The notes below the pieces were generated by a model. The model saw only the letters and a list, made by a program, of their open reading frames with translations, did no database searches and was not told the origin of the DNA. From Trinickia terrae (lineage in GTDB: Bacteria; Pseudomonadota; Gammaproteobacteria; Burkholderiales; Burkholderiaceae): a stretch of DNA of 64,000 nucleotides. Each line of letters opens with the position of its first letter. Positions within the stretch are counted from its first letter, which is position 1. Made by a program: the position numbers and the translations under genes. This document shows, piece after piece, positions 27,963 to 37,186 of the stretch. The stretch is taken from positions 1 to 64,000 of the forward strand of contig NZ_SWJE01000017.1 in NCBI RefSeq assembly GCF_005144415.1, read 5' to 3'.

Positions 27963-28462
27963 CGACCGCACCTCGAGTGGTCCTCCAATTTTTATCTTGT
28001 GTAGTCGATTCGGTGCCGAATGCAATCGGAAGAGAAGCCGGTTTGGCCGGGTGTATCCGTGCTCGTTTGGCGTGATTCAAAGCGCGGTTTTTTGCATCGC
28101 AAGTCGCAATTGTTCACCTTTGCTCATGCGAGGCAGAGGTGTATTGCGCATAGTGCGCTCTTCTCTGGCGTGCTGACATGCATGCCTCGGCTTGAATCCC
28201 ACCTCGGGGCGTGATCTTTTTTGTGGCTGGCCGAGTGCGGCCAAAAGGAGCCATTCAGGTCCCGGCAGAAAGCAGCCATTACTAGCGCCAAGTCGAAATG
28301 GTGTCCCCCAGAGATTTTCGCAAATTCATTAATAGCCTTTCGGATAAATCGAAGTTCAACTTGAATATATTCCAGTTGGTTAAGTCGCGTGGCGCAAGCC
28401 TAGAAAATTAATGAAACTCAGCAAATCAGTTACCATGTCGTCTTTTAAATCCGGAGAAATTT
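27963..28462. other. Intergenic region at the left edge of the AT-rich patch
   Basis: 500 bp in which base composition falls from the high-GC background to clearly AT-richer DNA (from about 28300). It probably contains the boundary of an acquired segment. I see no tRNA, integrase or flanking direct repeat. Confidence 0.45.
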
Positions 28463-29224
28463 ATGGCGATCCCACTTTATTTCGAAGCCAAATGCCCAAG
28501 ATGTGAGAGATATGGGAAATTTCAGATTTCAGAAAACAGCACAGATAACGGCTCCGTGGTTGCAGAAATGTATCATCATGATGAGTGGCGGACCTATGAC
28601 TTTGGACTTTTTTCGGTCGTTTCCTTTTGCGGAAGTTGCAATAATTTTGTCTGCGCCTGCGTTTCTGTCATTCATGATGAAGTTAAAAATTCGACCGCAT
28701 CTCTAGAAAATTTCTCTGACGAGCATAGGCAGCTCAAGCAAAGCAAGGACCTGATAATAAATTTTGACGTACCAGCTCTATTTCCACCAAAGTACTTTCC
28801 CCCCCTCACTGTGGATATTTTCGACTTGTATAATCAGGCAGAAAAATGCTACCGCCTGCAAGCATGGGATGCTGTAGGAATTTTGTGCAGAAAAATTATT
28901 GACATTAAATCAATTCACATGTGGAATGCGCGCTTTCCAGATAAAAAACCAGCACAACCGCTGTTCGCGAGAATGAAACAACTCCTCGTCGGCGATATCA
29001 GTGGAACGAGCGATGATAAAAACGCCGAGATAAGAAACCTTCTTGATTTTGATAATATCGATCATCGGCTATTCTACGACATGGATAACATTAGAGCTAA
29101 CGGAAACGATGCAACGCATGGTCTAGTAGCTTACCTTGCTGACGACGCTGAGTCCGCTCTTATATATACGAAAAATTTTATGGAATTATCGGGCAAGTGG
29201 ACTTCTTCACATAGAAAGAAATAA
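28463..29224 (+). CDS. DUF4145 domain protein with zinc-finger-like N-terminus
   Basis: 253 residues, AT-rich codons unlike the surroundings. The N-terminus has two CxxC pairs, CPRC near residue 13 and CGSC near 57, likely a zinc ribbon. Residues 125-240 have the DUF4145 pattern: a Tyr-containing helix IFDLYNQAEKCYRLQAWDA, GILCRKIID, then IRANGNDATHG followed by a helix around DDAESALIYTKNF. DUF4145 is a HEPN-like helical domain often seen next to restriction and other defence genes. It is the first gene of the AT-rich patch. The function is unknown; the domain call is by pattern only. Confidence 0.7.
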   Translation: MAIPLYFEAKCPRCERYGKFQISENSTDNGSVVAEMYHHDEWRTYDFGLFSVVSFCGSCNNFVCACVSVIHDEVKNSTASLENFSDEHRQLKQSKDLIINFDVPALFPPKYFPPLTVDIFDLYNQAEKCYRLQAWDAVGILCRKIIDIKSIHMWNARFPDKKPAQPLFARMKQLLVGDISGTSDDKNAEIRNLLDFDNIDHRLFYDMDNIRANGNDATHGLVAYLADDAESALIYTKNFMELSGKWTSSHRKK

Positions 29225-29483
29225 AAATACGGCCCCTAGGTCTAGCGGTAAAAATAATGGAGAAGGAATTGGCGTCCCAATCTTCGAGGCGACGTGAGTG
29301 ACGACTTTGTGTCGGAAGCGGCTGATGATGAATGGCCGCCTCAGGCCATAATTCGAACATTTTCACTAACTTCCGTAATGCAGACATTTACCTCCCACTG
29401 TATATTGACACCCGGGGTCACGCTGGGGTAGAGTCCCGTGGTATCGGTTGACTCTGCATTATCGCTTTTGCGACAGTGAACAC

Positions 29484-30281
29484 ATGGAAAAAGTAAAAAT
29501 TAAACTCGTTACTGTTGGTCATTTGCCGCTGCACCTCAACCTCAACACGGTTTCGGCATGGAAATCTGAGGTTTTTGAGTTGATCGGCGACGTGGAAAAC
29601 TACGAATTACGCTGTGACTCGGATATAGGTAATTGGACGTTCTCCGATAAATTACTTAAAGAACAACTTCCCCCCAAAGCAAATTACAACGCCGACTTTC
29701 TAATTTCGATTGTCAATGTTCCGCTCGAAGATAACTGGTTTGCTAGACCGCTTGGCGACAAGCAGATCATCTTCACATTTTTCGAAATTAAAGATATTTT
29801 AAATGCGGAGAACATTCCGCTTGCAAATGCAATTCTGCGTGTTCTGTACGCATACTCGCTTCGCTACCGGCGATCAGGAAACAAGATTCCGGAAATTGAT
29901 GCAGCGCCAAATTTTACTCACGATGAAACACGAGGATGCCTTTTCGATATGAACGGCATAAAGACCGATCTCGTTGAATCATGCAACAAGCCTATAATTT
30001 GCGAAGAATGCGAGACGCGAAGCAAGAGTGAGCGCATTCCAAATCAAACTATCAAGATTATACAAAAAGAAATAAGGAAAATCCGGAAGCCCATTTACTA
30101 TAGAGCCCTCGATTTTGTAAAGTCAAAACCCGTTATTGCGCTAGTGATTTCAAGTGTGTTTGCGATATCACTCGGAGTAATGGGATCATTAATTGCCTCG
30201 TACATCTACGACATCATTAAACCGCATCCTAATACTGGCGAAACACGTCAATCCACCGGTCCCGACAAGGTTGCCCAGTGA
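29484..30281 (+). CDS. Hypothetical protein with C-terminal membrane segment
   Basis: 265 residues from the ATG at 29484 (MEKVKIKLVTVG), AT-rich. The first 180 residues look like a soluble domain, including a segment THDETRGCLFDMNGIKTDLV followed by ICEECE, giving a Cys-containing, possibly metal-binding patch. A basic stretch precedes a hydrophobic helix at about residues 218-245 (VIALVISSVFAISLGVMGSL), then a short polar tail. This would place the N-terminal domain in the cytoplasm. I do not recognise the family. It lies between the DUF4145 and NERD genes and could be part of the same module. Confidence 0.6.
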   Translation: MEKVKIKLVTVGHLPLHLNLNTVSAWKSEVFELIGDVENYELRCDSDIGNWTFSDKLLKEQLPPKANYNADFLISIVNVPLEDNWFARPLGDKQIIFTFFEIKDILNAENIPLANAILRVLYAYSLRYRRSGNKIPEIDAAPNFTHDETRGCLFDMNGIKTDLVESCNKPIICEECETRSKSERIPNQTIKIIQKEIRKIRKPIYYRALDFVKSKPVIALVISSVFAISLGVMGSLIASYIYDIIKPHPNTGETRQSTGPDKVAQ

Positions 30282-30406
30282 TTTTCGATATTCAAATGTC
30301 CGCTTTTCCATCGCCTGATTGACCGCTTCGGGGCGAACTCCGACCTTGCTCGTCACGCAGCGATGTGTAGAATCATTCGTCCGACCAATCGCACGACGTG
30401 CAAAAA

Positions 30407-31717
30407 ATGATAATCAAATCCGCGGACGATAAAGAGACGTCCATCAAAACGCTCCAAGCAATTCTGAAAATTCCCGAGCTACCAGCGAGCAAACGTGCGA
30501 TGGTCGACCAGGAGATCCGCACCACAAGATCGGGCATCAACGGCGAGGAAATGACCGCCTACCTCATCGACTTCGGACTGAAGGCCAGCAATAGCACAAT
30601 GATTCTCCACGATTTGCGGCTCGAGACCGGCGATGGCCGTGTCGCGCAGATCGACCACCTTCTGATTCACCGCACCAACCGCATCTGGGTACTGGAAACC
30701 AAGAAGTTTGCCCGCGGCGTGAAAATCACGGAGGACGGCGAATTTTTGCGCTGGAATGGGAAGTTTTACGAAGGTATGCCGTCGCCGCTGGAACAGAACA
30801 AGCGTCATATTCAGGTTTTGCGAGAGGTCATACGAGGCCTTGGCAACTCGGCACCAACGATCCGCGACTACCTCGGGTACGTCATTGTTTCACCTAACGC
30901 GCGCATCGACCGGCCGAAGAAGTTCAATACGTCGCTCGTCGTCAAGGCAGACAGCTTCCTGACATCCTTCGACAAGGATCTGGACAAAGCCGGTTTTTTC
31001 ACGGTGCTGGGAGGACTCTTCAATGAAGAGCACGTCAGCCTAGCTAAAAAGCTACTGGCGATGCACAAGCCCATCGACTTTGACTACGCGGCGCGCTTCG
31101 GCGTATCGAGAGAAGCGATCCAGAGAGTGCTGAATCCTGCCTCGCCGCAAGTCATCCAGCGCGTGCCGACCGACACACCCGCCGCACCCATCCCGGCGCC
31201 GATGGCGGTGCAGCAGCCTACGGCTGTAGTTGCCCCCGCAGCGGCCTCCATTGCGCCCGCCAGCCCCGCTTTCCCACGCGAGCAAAACACAGTGCCCTGG
31301 GAAGAATACGACCTTGATCCCGACGGGCTAGAACACCTGGGCCTGACCGGCCCGTCAGAGGCCGCAAAGCTGCCTGTGCTGGTCGACGCAGACGAGCAGC
31401 CGGCGACACTGGCCGCCGAGCGCACGCGCGAACAGCAAGCCACCGCTGTCGTCCTGACCGACACGGCGCGCGCGCCGGCCGCGGACAACACTGAGGGAGC
31501 GGAGCATCGCTGCCGGAATTGCGACTCCGAGAACCTCTACATTGCATACGGACAGTACGGCTACTATTTCAAGTGTCGCGCCTGCGCCGGCAACACTCCG
31601 ATCAGGATTAGCTGCGGGCAGCGCGGGCATCGCGAGCGCATTCGCAAGGAGGGCTCGAAGTTTTTTCGGGAATGCGCTGCGTGCGAGTCGAGCAGCCTGT
31701 TCTTCCAAAACGTGTGA
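30407..31717 (+). CDS. NERD-domain nuclease-like protein with C-terminal zinc ribbons
   Basis: 436 residues from the ATG at 30407. Residues 45-160 carry the NERD (nuclease-related) pattern: GINGEEMTAYLIDFGL, then HDLRLETGDGRVAQIDHLLI, then VLETKKFARG, the Glu/Asp...E-x-K arrangement of restriction-like nucleases. A long Pro/Ala-rich linker (about 245-370) separates it from a C-terminal Cys cluster (CRNC, CRAC, CGQRG, CAAC) resembling topoisomerase-type zinc ribbons that bind DNA. GC content is higher than in the two genes upstream. A role in DNA cleavage or defence is inferred. Confidence 0.75.
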   Translation: MIIKSADDKETSIKTLQAILKIPELPASKRAMVDQEIRTTRSGINGEEMTAYLIDFGLKASNSTMILHDLRLETGDGRVAQIDHLLIHRTNRIWVLETKKFARGVKITEDGEFLRWNGKFYEGMPSPLEQNKRHIQVLREVIRGLGNSAPTIRDYLGYVIVSPNARIDRPKKFNTSLVVKADSFLTSFDKDLDKAGFFTVLGGLFNEEHVSLAKKLLAMHKPIDFDYAARFGVSREAIQRVLNPASPQVIQRVPTDTPAAPIPAPMAVQQPTAVVAPAAASIAPASPAFPREQNTVPWEEYDLDPDGLEHLGLTGPSEAAKLPVLVDADEQPATLAAERTREQQATAVVLTDTARAPAADNTEGAEHRCRNCDSENLYIAYGQYGYYFKCRACAGNTPIRISCGQRGHRERIRKEGSKFFRECAACESSSLFFQNV

Positions 31718-32099
31718 TGTGAACAACAGGCATCGGGCAAACGCGGTTGAAGGCGCCCGAGGTATTTGCGATCTATTAACGCCCTCGGATCGCTCTCAGG
31801 TTCTGCGCGGCGTCGCGCTTCCCGTTATGTGGGGAAGGGCTACTTCTCAAACTAAAAACCCGCTCTCGCCAGCCTCGACGGGCGAGAGCACATAAGACAG
31901 CACCCACGCTGCACGGAGTTCACACGGCTGACGGGATTAGAGTTGAACAGACGGCCGGGATCGCCGACCCACGCATCACGTCGATTGCACCCGATGCGGT
32001 GGCGGCCTGCGTAAGCCGAGACTTCAGTACCAGCAATTCCCCACTACCGAAAACAAGCCATAATCGCTGGTTTTGACGGCCCGGCCCTTCAGGGAACCC
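31718..32099. other. Intergenic region after the NERD gene
   Basis: 382 bp. Apart from the hairpin terminator at 31853-31889, I see nothing recognisable. Confidence 0.45.
31853..31889 (-). terminator. Intrinsic terminator hairpin
   Basis: A 9-bp perfect stem, GCTCTCGCC (31862-31870) and GGCGAGAGC (31881-31889), with a 10-nt loop. On the minus strand it is followed by GGGTTTTTAG, so it would end leftward transcription; it lacks a T-run on the plus strand. Confidence 0.55.
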
Positions 32100-32708
32100 A
32101 TGGACAACCCCAGCCGCTCGGAACGCTCCCGCAACGCCGCCATCCAGGCGGCGCTCACCATCATTGCCCGCGACGGTCCGGGCAAGCTCACGTTCGAAGC
32201 GCTCTCGCGCGAGAGCGGGATCAGCAAAGGCGGACTGATGCATCAGTTCCGCACCAAGGTCGACGTGCTGAAGGCCTTGCTCCAGCACCAGAGCGACCAC
32301 CTCGAAAAATTCTCGCAGGATTACCAGGCGGCGCTCGCGCCGGCCAAGGCCGAGCCGGCGCTGGCCGCCCAGATCGCGACGCTGCGCGAGGCCACGGCCC
32401 AATCGCAGTCCGTGGCGCTCGCGATCGTCGCCGCGCTCATCGAAGCGCCCGATTTGCTCGAGGGCAATCGCGAGTTGGCGGCGCGCCACGCCAAGACCAT
32501 CCAGGCCGAAGCGGCCGATCCGGATCTGTCGATGCTGCGCTGGGAAGCCGCGCTCGGGCTCACGCTGTCGCAATTGTTCGGGATAAGCCCGCTGTCCGAG
32601 AAAGAGCGCGACCGGCTGTTCGAATGTCTGCTCGACGATGAAAGATGGACGGCGCACGCGGCGGTCCCGAAGGCGCCGCGCGGCCGCAAGCCGGGCGTGG
32701 GAGACTGA
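32100..32708 (+). CDS. TetR-family transcriptional regulator
   Basis: 202 residues from the ATG at 32100. The N-terminal helix-turn-helix (residues 8-55) is typical: RNAAIQAALTIIARDGPGKL, FEALSRESGISKGGLMHQF. The C-terminal ligand domain is helical and Ala/Leu/Glu-rich, and the last 20 residues are basic. The gene converges on the repeat-protein gene at 32762. No obvious target gene lies next to it; it probably regulates itself or a distant efflux or metabolic operon. Confidence 0.85.
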   Translation: MDNPSRSERSRNAAIQAALTIIARDGPGKLTFEALSRESGISKGGLMHQFRTKVDVLKALLQHQSDHLEKFSQDYQAALAPAKAEPALAAQIATLREATAQSQSVALAIVAALIEAPDLLEGNRELAARHAKTIQAEAADPDLSMLRWEAALGLTLSQLFGISPLSEKERDRLFECLLDDERWTAHAAVPKAPRGRKPGVGD

Positions 32709-32761
32709 GCCCGGCAGCCCGTGGCGGCGGGCCGCGCCGCCGCGAGCGTTACAGCAGGCGC

Positions 32762-34180
32762 TCAGTGCTGAGCCTGATCGAGGCCGCCTTGCGCGGCCCA
32801 GTCGAAGTCGTTGACGCCGGCAATGCCGTCCGCGCCGGCGACGTCGTGCGTTTCGATCTGGTTGAACGTGTCCGAGTTGGCGAGCATGAACTTCGCCGCG
32901 TTCGACACCTCCGACGGCGTGCCGCTCTGCGGGTTGTACGCGATCTGGTAGAGCTGGCCGGGGTTCAGCGTGTTGATGTCGTGCTCGTGCATGTACGAGG
33001 CCAACGCGCCTGCCGCGCTCTGCGCCGTCATCGACGCGCCGCCGGCATCTTGCGTCGGCAGCGAAGCATCTCCGCCTTCGGCCGCCCACGCCATGTCGTT
33101 CGCGCCGGCGATGCCGTCCGCGCCCGGCCAGTCGTGCGTCTCGATCTGGTTGTACACGTCCGGGTTCTGCAGCATGAACTTCGCCGCGTTCGAGACGCCC
33201 TCCGGCGTGCCCGCCTTCGGGTTGTACGCCATCTGGTAGAGCTGGTTGAGATCGAGCGTGTTGATGCCGTTCTGATTCATGTAGGCCGAAAGCGCGCTCG
33301 CCGCGGTCTGCGTGTCCAGATTCGCCGGATCGGTGTTGTCGAGCCCGCCCTCGGCCGCCCACTGGAAGTCATTCACGCCCGCGATGCCGTCCGCGCCCGC
33401 GACGTCGTGCGTCTCGATCTGGTTGAAGGCGTCCGGGTTCGCGAGCATCGCCTTCGCCGCTTCCGTCACATCGGGCGGCGTGCCCGCCTGCGGGTTGTAC
33501 GCCATCTGATAGAGCTGGTTCGGGTCGAGCGTCTTGATGCCGTTCTGGCTCATGTAGCTCGCGAGCGCGCCGGCCGCGCTCTGGACGTTCACCTGGCCGA
33601 TGTTCGCGTCATCGGTGTCCGACGCGCCGGCCGATGCCGTATCGCCGCTGTCGAGCCCGACCTGCGCGGCCCAGTCGAAATCGTTCGCACCCGCGATGCC
33701 GTCCGCGCCCGCGACGTCGTGCGTCTCGATCTGGTTGAAGACGTCCGGGTTCTGCAGCATGAACTTGGCCGCCGCCGAGACGTCCGGCGGCGTGCCCGCC
33801 TTCGGGCTGTACGCCATCTGGTAGAGCTGGTTGGGGTTCAGCGTATTGATGCCGTTCTGGTGCATGTAGCCCGCCAGCGCGCCGGCCGCGCTCTGGGCCG
33901 TCATGCCGGAGCCCTCGTCCGCCGTGCCGGCGCTATCGGCGCTATCGGCGCTATCGGCGCTATCGGCGCTATCGGCGCTATCGGCGCTATCGGTGCCGCC
34001 AAGATCGGAGAGGTCGATGCCGTCCTGCTTGAGCATTTCCTGGATCATCTGATCGATCGATGCGAGCGCGGAATCGTAGAGCGGCTTGAAGTCAGGGGCT
34101 CCGGAGTAGGTTTGCAGATTTGCCGAAACATCCGCACCGGCCGGATCGGCGGACACGGAGTTGTTGATGGATACGCTCAT
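32762..34180 (-). CDS. Four-repeat hrp-regulated secreted protein (harpin/translocon-accessory type)
   Basis: 472 residues from the ATG at 34180, preceded by GAGGT. After a short N-terminal domain and an Asp-Ser-Ala tract (residues 64-85) come four imperfect repeats of about 84 residues at 94-177, 198-281, 289-371 and 384-468. Each has ALASYM..NGI, TL.PNQLYQMAYNP, FML.NPD.FNQIETHD and GADGIAGVNDFDWAA. The protein is acidic, has a single Cys-free composition and no Sec signal. A perfect PIP box 160 bp upstream shows type III co-regulation. The composition resembles harpins or HrpF/NolX-like helper proteins, but I cannot name the family. Confidence 0.7.
   Translation of the reverse strand: MSVSINNSVSADPAGADVSANLQTYSGAPDFKPLYDSALASIDQMIQEMLKQDGIDLSDLGGTDSADSADSADSADSADSADSAGTADEGSGMTAQSAAGALAGYMHQNGINTLNPNQLYQMAYSPKAGTPPDVSAAAKFMLQNPDVFNQIETHDVAGADGIAGANDFDWAAQVGLDSGDTASAGASDTDDANIGQVNVQSAAGALASYMSQNGIKTLDPNQLYQMAYNPQAGTPPDVTEAAKAMLANPDAFNQIETHDVAGADGIAGVNDFQWAAEGGLDNTDPANLDTQTAASALSAYMNQNGINTLDLNQLYQMAYNPKAGTPEGVSNAAKFMLQNPDVYNQIETHDWPGADGIAGANDMAWAAEGGDASLPTQDAGGASMTAQSAAGALASYMHEHDINTLNPGQLYQIAYNPQSGTPSEVSNAAKFMLANSDTFNQIETHDVAGADGIAGVNDFDWAAQGGLDQAQH
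33929..33994. repeat. 9-bp tandem repeat encoding Asp-Ser-Ala units
   Basis: About seven exact or near-exact copies of the 9-mer CGCTATCGG inside the repeat-protein gene. They encode (Asp-Ser-Ala)n. Copy-number change would stay in frame, so this can vary length without breaking the gene. Confidence 0.9.
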
Positions 34181-34303
34181 GGTGGACCTCGAGGTGTGGT
34201 GGATGATCCGCACCGCACGCCGCGGCACGGGTCTGGCCGTGCGAGCTGCGCGCGCCCCAGCTCGATGCCGGCGATGCGGACCGTACGCGCCACTCTGCAC
34301 ACC

Positions 34304-34366
34304 ACGATATCCGGCGAGCCGCCCGGCCATGATTGCGGCGGGCGAAATCCGCGCGACTTCAGCGAA
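34304..34366 (-). promoter_or_regulatory. PIP box / hrp_II promoter of the four-repeat protein
   Basis: On the minus strand TTCGC (34366-34362), 15 bases, TTCGC (34346-34342): a perfect PIP box. After exactly 32 bp comes TATCGT (34309-34304), a -10 hexamer. It begins only 3 bp after the stop codon of the PAS-GGDEF-EAL gene. Confidence 0.9.
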
Positions 34367-34368
34367 AA

Positions 34369-37047
34369 TCAGCCGACGCTCTGCGCCAAGCGGCTTCGCA
34401 GCCACGCCGTCAATTCCGCCGCGGGCATCGGGCGCGCGAAGAAATAGCCCTGGGCGACCTCGCAGCCTTGCGCGAGCAGAATCGTTCTCTGCGCATCGGT
34501 TTCCACACCCTCGGCGACGACGTCCAGGCTCAGGCTCGCGCCGATGCCCATCACCGCGCAGGCCAGCGCCCTCGCCCCTTCGTCCGATTCGAGCTCGCGC
34601 ACGAAGCTCTTGTCGAGCTTCAACTCGCTGACGGGCAGGCGATGCAGATAGCTCAGGCTCGAATAGCCGGTGCCGAAGTCGTCGATCGACAGGCCCACGC
34701 CAAGCCGGTGCACTTCCCCGAGCGTGGCGAGGCCGCCCGAGGCCGCGTCGAGCAGGACGCTCTCGGTCACCTCCAGCACCAGGTCGCCGGGCGCGAGCCC
34801 CCAGGCCGTCAAGGTGCGGCTGATGAGGCCGGGCAGCCGGCGGTCGCAGAAGCTTGTCGGCGACACGTTGACCGACACGTGCGGGATCGCGGCGCTCGCC
34901 GCGGCCGGGTCCGCGCCCGCGTCCCTGCTCCATTGCGCGCGCCACTCCGCCAGCTGACGGCAAGCGCGGCGCAGAACCCAATGATCGAGCTCCGTGATGA
35001 AGCCGCCCTCCTCGGCAAGCGGAATGAAGCGGTCCGGCGGCACGACGCCGAACTCCGGATGCCGCCAGCGGGCAAGCGCCTCGACGCCGTGGAGACTGCC
35101 GTCGCTCAAGCACACCTGCGGCTGGTAGTGCAGTTGCAGTTCGTCGGAGGCAAGCGCGTTGCGCAACGCCGTCTCGAACTTCAGGCGGTCTTGGGCGACG
35201 CGGTTCAACTCGGCGCTGAACATCGCATAGCGGTGCCGCCCGGCCGCCTTGGCCTGGTACATCGCCATGTCCGCGTGCAGCAGCAGCGTATTCATCTCGT
35301 GGCCGTGCCGCGGAAAGATCGCGATGCCGGCGCTCGCCGTCGGCGTGAGCGTCGTGCTGCCGACCGTCACCGGCTCGTGCAGCGCCGCCATGATCCGCTC
35401 GCACAGCGCCCTCGCCTCTTCCTCGCCGCACGGCGACAGCACGACGACGAACTCGTCGCCCGACAGCCGCCCGGCGAAATCGAACGCGCGCAGGCAGCCC
35501 TTGAGACGCTGCGCCACTTCGCACAGCAGCGTGTCGCCCGCGGGGTGCCCGAGCGAATCGTTGACGTGCTTGAAGCGGTCGAGATCGATGAACAGGACCG
35601 CGAGCGTATGGTCCGTGCGCGCCGCGCTGGCGAGCAGCGACTCCGTGTGCGCGATCAGGAAGGCTCGGTTCGGCAAGCCCGTCAGGCTGTCGTAGAACGC
35701 GAGGCGCCGGATGTTTTCCTTGCTCGCCTCGCGCTCGAGCGCGAGCGCGCAGAGGTTCAGGCTCACGTCGACGAGCCGCCGGTGGAGCAGGTCGGGCTCG
35801 CGCGCCTCGCGGTAATAGAACGTGAGCTTGCCGAGCAGACGCCCGTCGCTCGAACGGATCGCATGCGACCAGTACGCCGCGAGGCCGCCGGCGCGTGCGA
35901 GCGCCCTGAATGGCGCGAGGCACGAGCTCGCGGAGATGTCCGCGAACACGAGCGGCTGGCCGTCGAGGCCGGTGATGCCGCACGCGTGCAGGTCGGCGCC
36001 GACCACGAGCCCGTCGACGGCGCTGATGTAATCGTGCGGCAGGCTCGGCGCCGCGAGCGTCGACAGACGCCCCTGCTTGTCGATGCTGCAGATCGACGTG
36101 ACGATCTCCGGCGCGATGCGCTCGACTTCGAGACAGATCAGCATCATCACGTCGAGGATGGGCGCCTCGCGCGCCATCGCGCTCAGGACCTTCTGCTGCA
36201 GCACCTCGTGCATCTTGGTGTTGGTGATGTCGGTCCACACGCCCACCATGTTCGTGCAGGCGCCGTACTCGTCGATCACCATGTTGACGACGGCCTGGAT
36301 CCACAGCGGCTTGCCGCAGCGGTCGTAGACCAGGATCTCGACGCGGAAGCTCTCGCGCGCGGCGAGACGCGCCTTGATGTACTCGAGCGTTTTCTCGTCG
36401 GTGTAGCGGCCGCGCACGACCGTGCTCGGCACCTTGCCGTACATGTCGGCGAGCCCGTAGCCGAGCATGCGCGTGAAGCCGTCGTTGATATAGATGGTGC
36501 GGCCGTCGACGCCCACCACGATGATCGCGCTGTCGGTCTCGTTGACCGCGAGCGAAAGCAGGCGCCGCTCCTCGCGCCGCTTGACCTCGTGGGTCACGTC
36601 GCGGATGAACGCCGTGTAGAGCACGCCAGCCTCGGCATAGACCTTGGAGATCGACATCGAGCCCCATCGTATCGAGCCGTCCGAACGTTCGATGACGACT
36701 TCGCGGCTCGTGCCGACGATGTGGTTCACGCCGGTGTCGCGATTCGCGTCGACATAGCTGTCGTGCTGCGCGCGGATGCCGCGCGGCACCAGCATGCTGA
36801 CGTTGCGCCCGAGCACCTCGGCGCGCGGCCGGCCCCAGAGCGCCTCGGCGGACGCGTTGAAAAGCGTGACGCAGTTGCGCGCGTCGATCACGACGACGGC
36901 GTCGACGGCCTGCTCGAGCGTCTGGATCAAGGTCCCGCGCGCCTGGCTGGCGGTCAGCGAGTCGGTGGCTGCCAACGCCGACGCTGGTGCGTCCGCGGGC
37001 GAATGGGCGGATGCGGGAGGGTCAACGGCAACGGATGATTCGGTCAT
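34369..37047 (-). CDS. PAS-PAS-GAF-GGDEF-EAL cyclic-di-GMP protein
   Basis: 892 residues from the ATG at 37047; a GTG at 37101 is an alternative and neither has a strong ribosome site. Two PAS domains (about 55-175 and 185-305) are followed by a GAF-like domain (320-460), then a GGDEF domain whose signature reads RLSGDEF, then an EAL domain with GVEALARWRHPEF and the later EVTES and IDDFGTGYSSL motifs. EAL residues look intact, so phosphodiesterase activity is likely; SGDEF instead of GGDEF may still permit cyclase activity or act as a GTP sensor. The PAS/GAF domains sense a signal in the cytoplasm. It would control motility, biofilm or virulence through c-di-GMP. Confidence 0.88.
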   Translation of the reverse strand: MTESSVAVDPPASAHSPADAPASALAATDSLTASQARGTLIQTLEQAVDAVVVIDARNCVTLFNASAEALWGRPRAEVLGRNVSMLVPRGIRAQHDSYVDANRDTGVNHIVGTSREVVIERSDGSIRWGSMSISKVYAEAGVLYTAFIRDVTHEVKRREERRLLSLAVNETDSAIIVVGVDGRTIYINDGFTRMLGYGLADMYGKVPSTVVRGRYTDEKTLEYIKARLAARESFRVEILVYDRCGKPLWIQAVVNMVIDEYGACTNMVGVWTDITNTKMHEVLQQKVLSAMAREAPILDVMMLICLEVERIAPEIVTSICSIDKQGRLSTLAAPSLPHDYISAVDGLVVGADLHACGITGLDGQPLVFADISASSCLAPFRALARAGGLAAYWSHAIRSSDGRLLGKLTFYYREAREPDLLHRRLVDVSLNLCALALEREASKENIRRLAFYDSLTGLPNRAFLIAHTESLLASAARTDHTLAVLFIDLDRFKHVNDSLGHPAGDTLLCEVAQRLKGCLRAFDFAGRLSGDEFVVVLSPCGEEEARALCERIMAALHEPVTVGSTTLTPTASAGIAIFPRHGHEMNTLLLHADMAMYQAKAAGRHRYAMFSAELNRVAQDRLKFETALRNALASDELQLHYQPQVCLSDGSLHGVEALARWRHPEFGVVPPDRFIPLAEEGGFITELDHWVLRRACRQLAEWRAQWSRDAGADPAAASAAIPHVSVNVSPTSFCDRRLPGLISRTLTAWGLAPGDLVLEVTESVLLDAASGGLATLGEVHRLGVGLSIDDFGTGYSSLSYLHRLPVSELKLDKSFVRELESDEGARALACAVMGIGASLSLDVVAEGVETDAQRTILLAQGCEVAQGYFFARPMPAAELTAWLRSRLAQSVG

Positions 37048-37186
37048 GGCGCAAGCGTGCTTTCGAAACAAATCGATGCGAAAGCGGTTGGCTTTCGTCA
37101 CCGGCGCATATTTGCTAACGACCGGGTAAGGAAATTCTTGAGGGTTTGTGGGTTTTTGCGAAGAAAGGTATGAAGATTTCGAGAAC

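Noticed and set aside
28200..28300. Insertion sequence or attachment site at the left edge of the AT-rich patch
   Set aside because: No transposase, terminal inverted repeats or flanking direct repeats could be identified.
33929..33994. Short repeats resembling a CRISPR
   Set aside because: Units are 9 bp, contiguous and coding; there are no spacers or cas genes.
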